A stretch of DNA of 15,945 nt from an uncultured Oscillibacter sp. Lineage in GTDB: Bacteria > Bacillota_A > Clostridia > Oscillospirales > Oscillospiraceae. The position numbers and the translations under genes are program-made. Numbering within the stretch: the stretch's first letter is position 1; each line of letters opens with the position of its first letter. This document shows positions 14,968 to 15,945 of the stretch, piece by piece. The notes beneath the pieces were generated by a model. The model did not search any database. It was not told where the DNA came from and saw only the letters and a program-made list of their open reading frames with translations. Location: positions 1-15,945 of the forward strand of contig CATOKC010000079.1 of assembly GCA_951800675.1 (NCBI GenBank), written 5' to 3'.

Positions 14968-15587
14968 AAAAGAAGTGGTACGACTACCTCTGGATGGGGG
15001 AGCTTTTGTACTGGACCTTGGGCCTGTGCAACATCCTGTTCGCCTGGCTGGGGATGCTGTTTTTCACCATTCCGCTGCTGGTGGCGCTGATTGGCGGGAG
15101 CAAGGCATACTGTCACCGCTATTGCGGACGGGGACAGCTTCTGGGCCTTCTGGGGAGGAAGCTGTCCCGAAACGCGCCGCCGCCCAAGTTCCTCCGAAGC
15201 CGCTGGTTCCGGTACGGCTTCCTGGCCTTCTTCATGGTCATGTTCGGCCTGATGCTGCGGGGAACCTGGATGGTTTTCACCGGGGCGCCCCTGCGGCAGA
15301 CGGTGACGCTGCTGTGGGTTTTCAAGCTGCCCTGGCAGTGGGCGGAGGTGGATATGGTGGCCCCCTGGATTGCCCAGTTTGCCTTTGGCTTTTACGGTGT
15401 TATGATGACCTCCACGGTGCTGGGGCTTGCGACCATGGCGCTGTTCCGGCCCCGGTCCTGGTGCGTTTACTGCCCCATGGGCACCATGACCCAGGGCATC
15501 TGCATGCTGAAACAAAAGAAGGAGGACGGCGGCTGTGGAGGAGAAAGCCAAAAGCATTGCGGAGCTGCTGAAAATTCTGGCCAATGA
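14964..15587 (+). CDS. NapH/CcoG-like iron-sulfur membrane protein
   Basis: A 207-residue integral membrane protein. Hydrophobic segments lie at about 14-45 (one long or two short helices), 84-103 and 133-161. Two cysteine groups face the same side at helix ends: YCHRYCGRGQLL with C50 and C54, and CVYCPMGTMTQGIC with C167, C170 and C180. This paired arrangement, a Cys motif after each of two helices with a following Gly/Leu-rich stretch, is that of the NapH/NosR/CcoG-type Fer4_5 proteins, which pass electrons at the membrane. The first motif has Gly where most relatives have Pro (CGRG rather than CPLG). The C-terminal 20 residues are rich in Gly and Cys, partly because their DNA overlaps the next gene by 53 bases. 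The likely partner is the ferredoxin of the preceding gene, whose stop overlaps this start. The electron source and acceptor are unknown. Confidence 0.82.
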   Translation: MKKKWYDYLWMGELLYWTLGLCNILFAWLGMLFFTIPLLVALIGGSKAYCHRYCGRGQLLGLLGRKLSRNAPPPKFLRSRWFRYGFLAFFMVMFGLMLRGTWMVFTGAPLRQTVTLLWVFKLPWQWAEVDMVAPWIAQFAFGFYGVMMTSTVLGLATMALFRPRSWCVYCPMGTMTQGICMLKQKKEDGGCGGESQKHCGAAENSGQ

Positions 15588-15819
15588 GCACCGGCTGCTC
15601 ATTCTGTGCGCCCTGGGGAAGGGGCCGCTGACCGTGGGGGAAATCCACGCCTTCACTCCCAACATCTCCGCCTCCGCCCTGTCCCAGCATTTGAACCAGC
15701 TGCGGACGGCGGGGATTCTGGCCTCGGAGAAGCAGGGAATGAACGTGATTTACCGGATTCAGGACCAGCGGGTGACGGCCCTCCTGGGAACAATTAAGCA
15801 ATACTACTGCGGGAACTGA
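15535..15819 (+). CDS. ArsR-family transcriptional regulator, persulfide-sensor type (BigR/SqrR/YgaV-like)
   Basis: A 94-residue winged-helix protein. ANEHRLLILCALGKGPLTVG is the ArsR N-terminal helix pair, ISASALSQHLNQLRTAGIL the recognition helix region, and SEKQGMNVIYRI the wing. The metal motif ELCVCDL of arsenic and cadmium sensors is absent. Instead there are only two cysteines, C25 in RLLILC and C92 in the last helix (YYC), 67 residues apart. This is the position and nearly the spacing of the redox pair in SqrR and BigR, which form a polysulfide bridge in reactive sulfur. It probably represses its own operon. The start is a GTG at 15535 with AGGAGG nine bases upstream. The gene overlaps the membrane-protein gene by 53 bases. 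Confidence 0.9.
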   Translation: MEEKAKSIAELLKILANEHRLLILCALGKGPLTVGEIHAFTPNISASALSQHLNQLRTAGILASEKQGMNVIYRIQDQRVTALLGTIKQYYCGN

Positions 15820-15840
15820 GCCCGGCGGGGCCATGAGGGA

Positions 15841-15878
15841 GAAAACGGGCCGGCGCATGCCGGCCCGTTTTCCTGTTT
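15841..15878. terminator. Terminator after the ArsR gene, likely bidirectional
   Basis: The arms 15841-15854 and 15859-15872 form a perfect 14-bp stem (GAAAACGGGCCGGC) around GCAT. On the plus strand the stem's own TTTTC is followed by CTGTTT. The arms are symmetric in base content, so it can also end the minus-strand gene whose stop is at 15877. Confidence 0.85.
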
Positions 15879-15945
15879 AGGCGTAGAAATTCCGGCAGCC
15901 GCTCCGCAGGCCCCGTCCGCCGCCTCGTCCCAGGCCGCCGCCAAA
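15877..15945 (-). CDS. C-terminal tail of a Gly/Arg-rich protein (truncated by window end)
   Basis: The minus strand is open from the window edge to TAA at 15879-15877, encoding 22 residues: FGGGLGRGGGRGLRSG followed by CRNFYA. The Gly/Arg-rich run resembles tails of small clostridial proteins such as the DUF5320 group, but this is too short to assign. A real coding end is supported by the symmetric terminator that begins just past the stop. It converges with the ArsR operon. Confidence 0.5.
   Translation of the reverse strand, partial: FGGGLGRGGGRGLRSGCRNFYA

Overview
The window reads as chromosome from a high-GC, Gram-positive gut-type clostridium. The Oscillospiraceae (Flavonifractor / Oscillibacter / Lawsonibacter-like) are the best guess. 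The grounds are GC-rich coding with GC-rich third positions, strong AGGAGG-type ribosome binding sites, a membrane pyrophosphatase of the K+-dependent type, SLH cell-wall domains, and abundant small ferredoxin-type proteins. This placement is inference; no rRNA or other marker gene is present.

Layout. (1) 1-1029 (+): C-terminal half of a membrane-bound cation-pumping pyrophosphatase, ending in a hairpin shared with the convergent gene that follows. (2) 1116-2951 (-): a tandem-OB-fold SSB-like protein and a DUF362/ferredoxin iron-sulfur protein. The two are separated by an intrinsic terminator, so they are separate transcription units. The DUF362 gene has an unusual MerR-type promoter: a 19-bp spacer filled by a palindrome. 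(3) 3158-13342 (+): nine closely spaced co-directional genes that look like one long operon. They are ddl, murF, an ABC-F ATPase, a YdcF-like DUF218 membrane protein, a flavodoxin-like protein, prfA, an 89-residue two-helix membrane protein, a Sua5-CoaE fusion and an M18 aminopeptidase. A strong terminator follows. (4) 13395-14513 (-): a secreted protein with three SLH repeats and an unrecognised C-terminal domain. (5) 14761-15819 (+): a three-gene overlapping operon with its own near-consensus promoter. It encodes a 68-residue two-cluster ferredoxin, a NapH/CcoG-like iron-sulfur membrane protein and an ArsR regulator. A 14-bp perfect-stem terminator follows, then the tail of a Gly/Arg-rich protein on the opposite strand.

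How the genes work together. Ddl makes D-Ala-D-Ala and MurF attaches it to the peptidoglycan precursor, so the front of the long operon is cell-wall synthesis. Its second half is translation and cofactor housekeeping (RF1, the t6A precursor enzyme, CoA synthesis). The last operon looks like a redox module that moves electrons between a small ferredoxin and a membrane Fe-S protein. Its own repressor carries the two cysteines, at the right spacing, of the persulfide-sensing BigR/SqrR/YgaV group.

Most noteworthy: the Sua5-CoaE fusion, the putative persulfide-responsive Fe-S operon, the MerR-type promoter in front of the DUF362 gene, the SSB-like protein with two OB folds and no acidic tail, and a small membrane protein sitting where prmC is often found next to prfA. 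No tRNA, rRNA, CRISPR array, insertion sequence or phage gene was seen. No stretch longer than 300 bases lacks a gene; the two largest gaps (2952-3157 and 14514-14760) hold divergent promoters.
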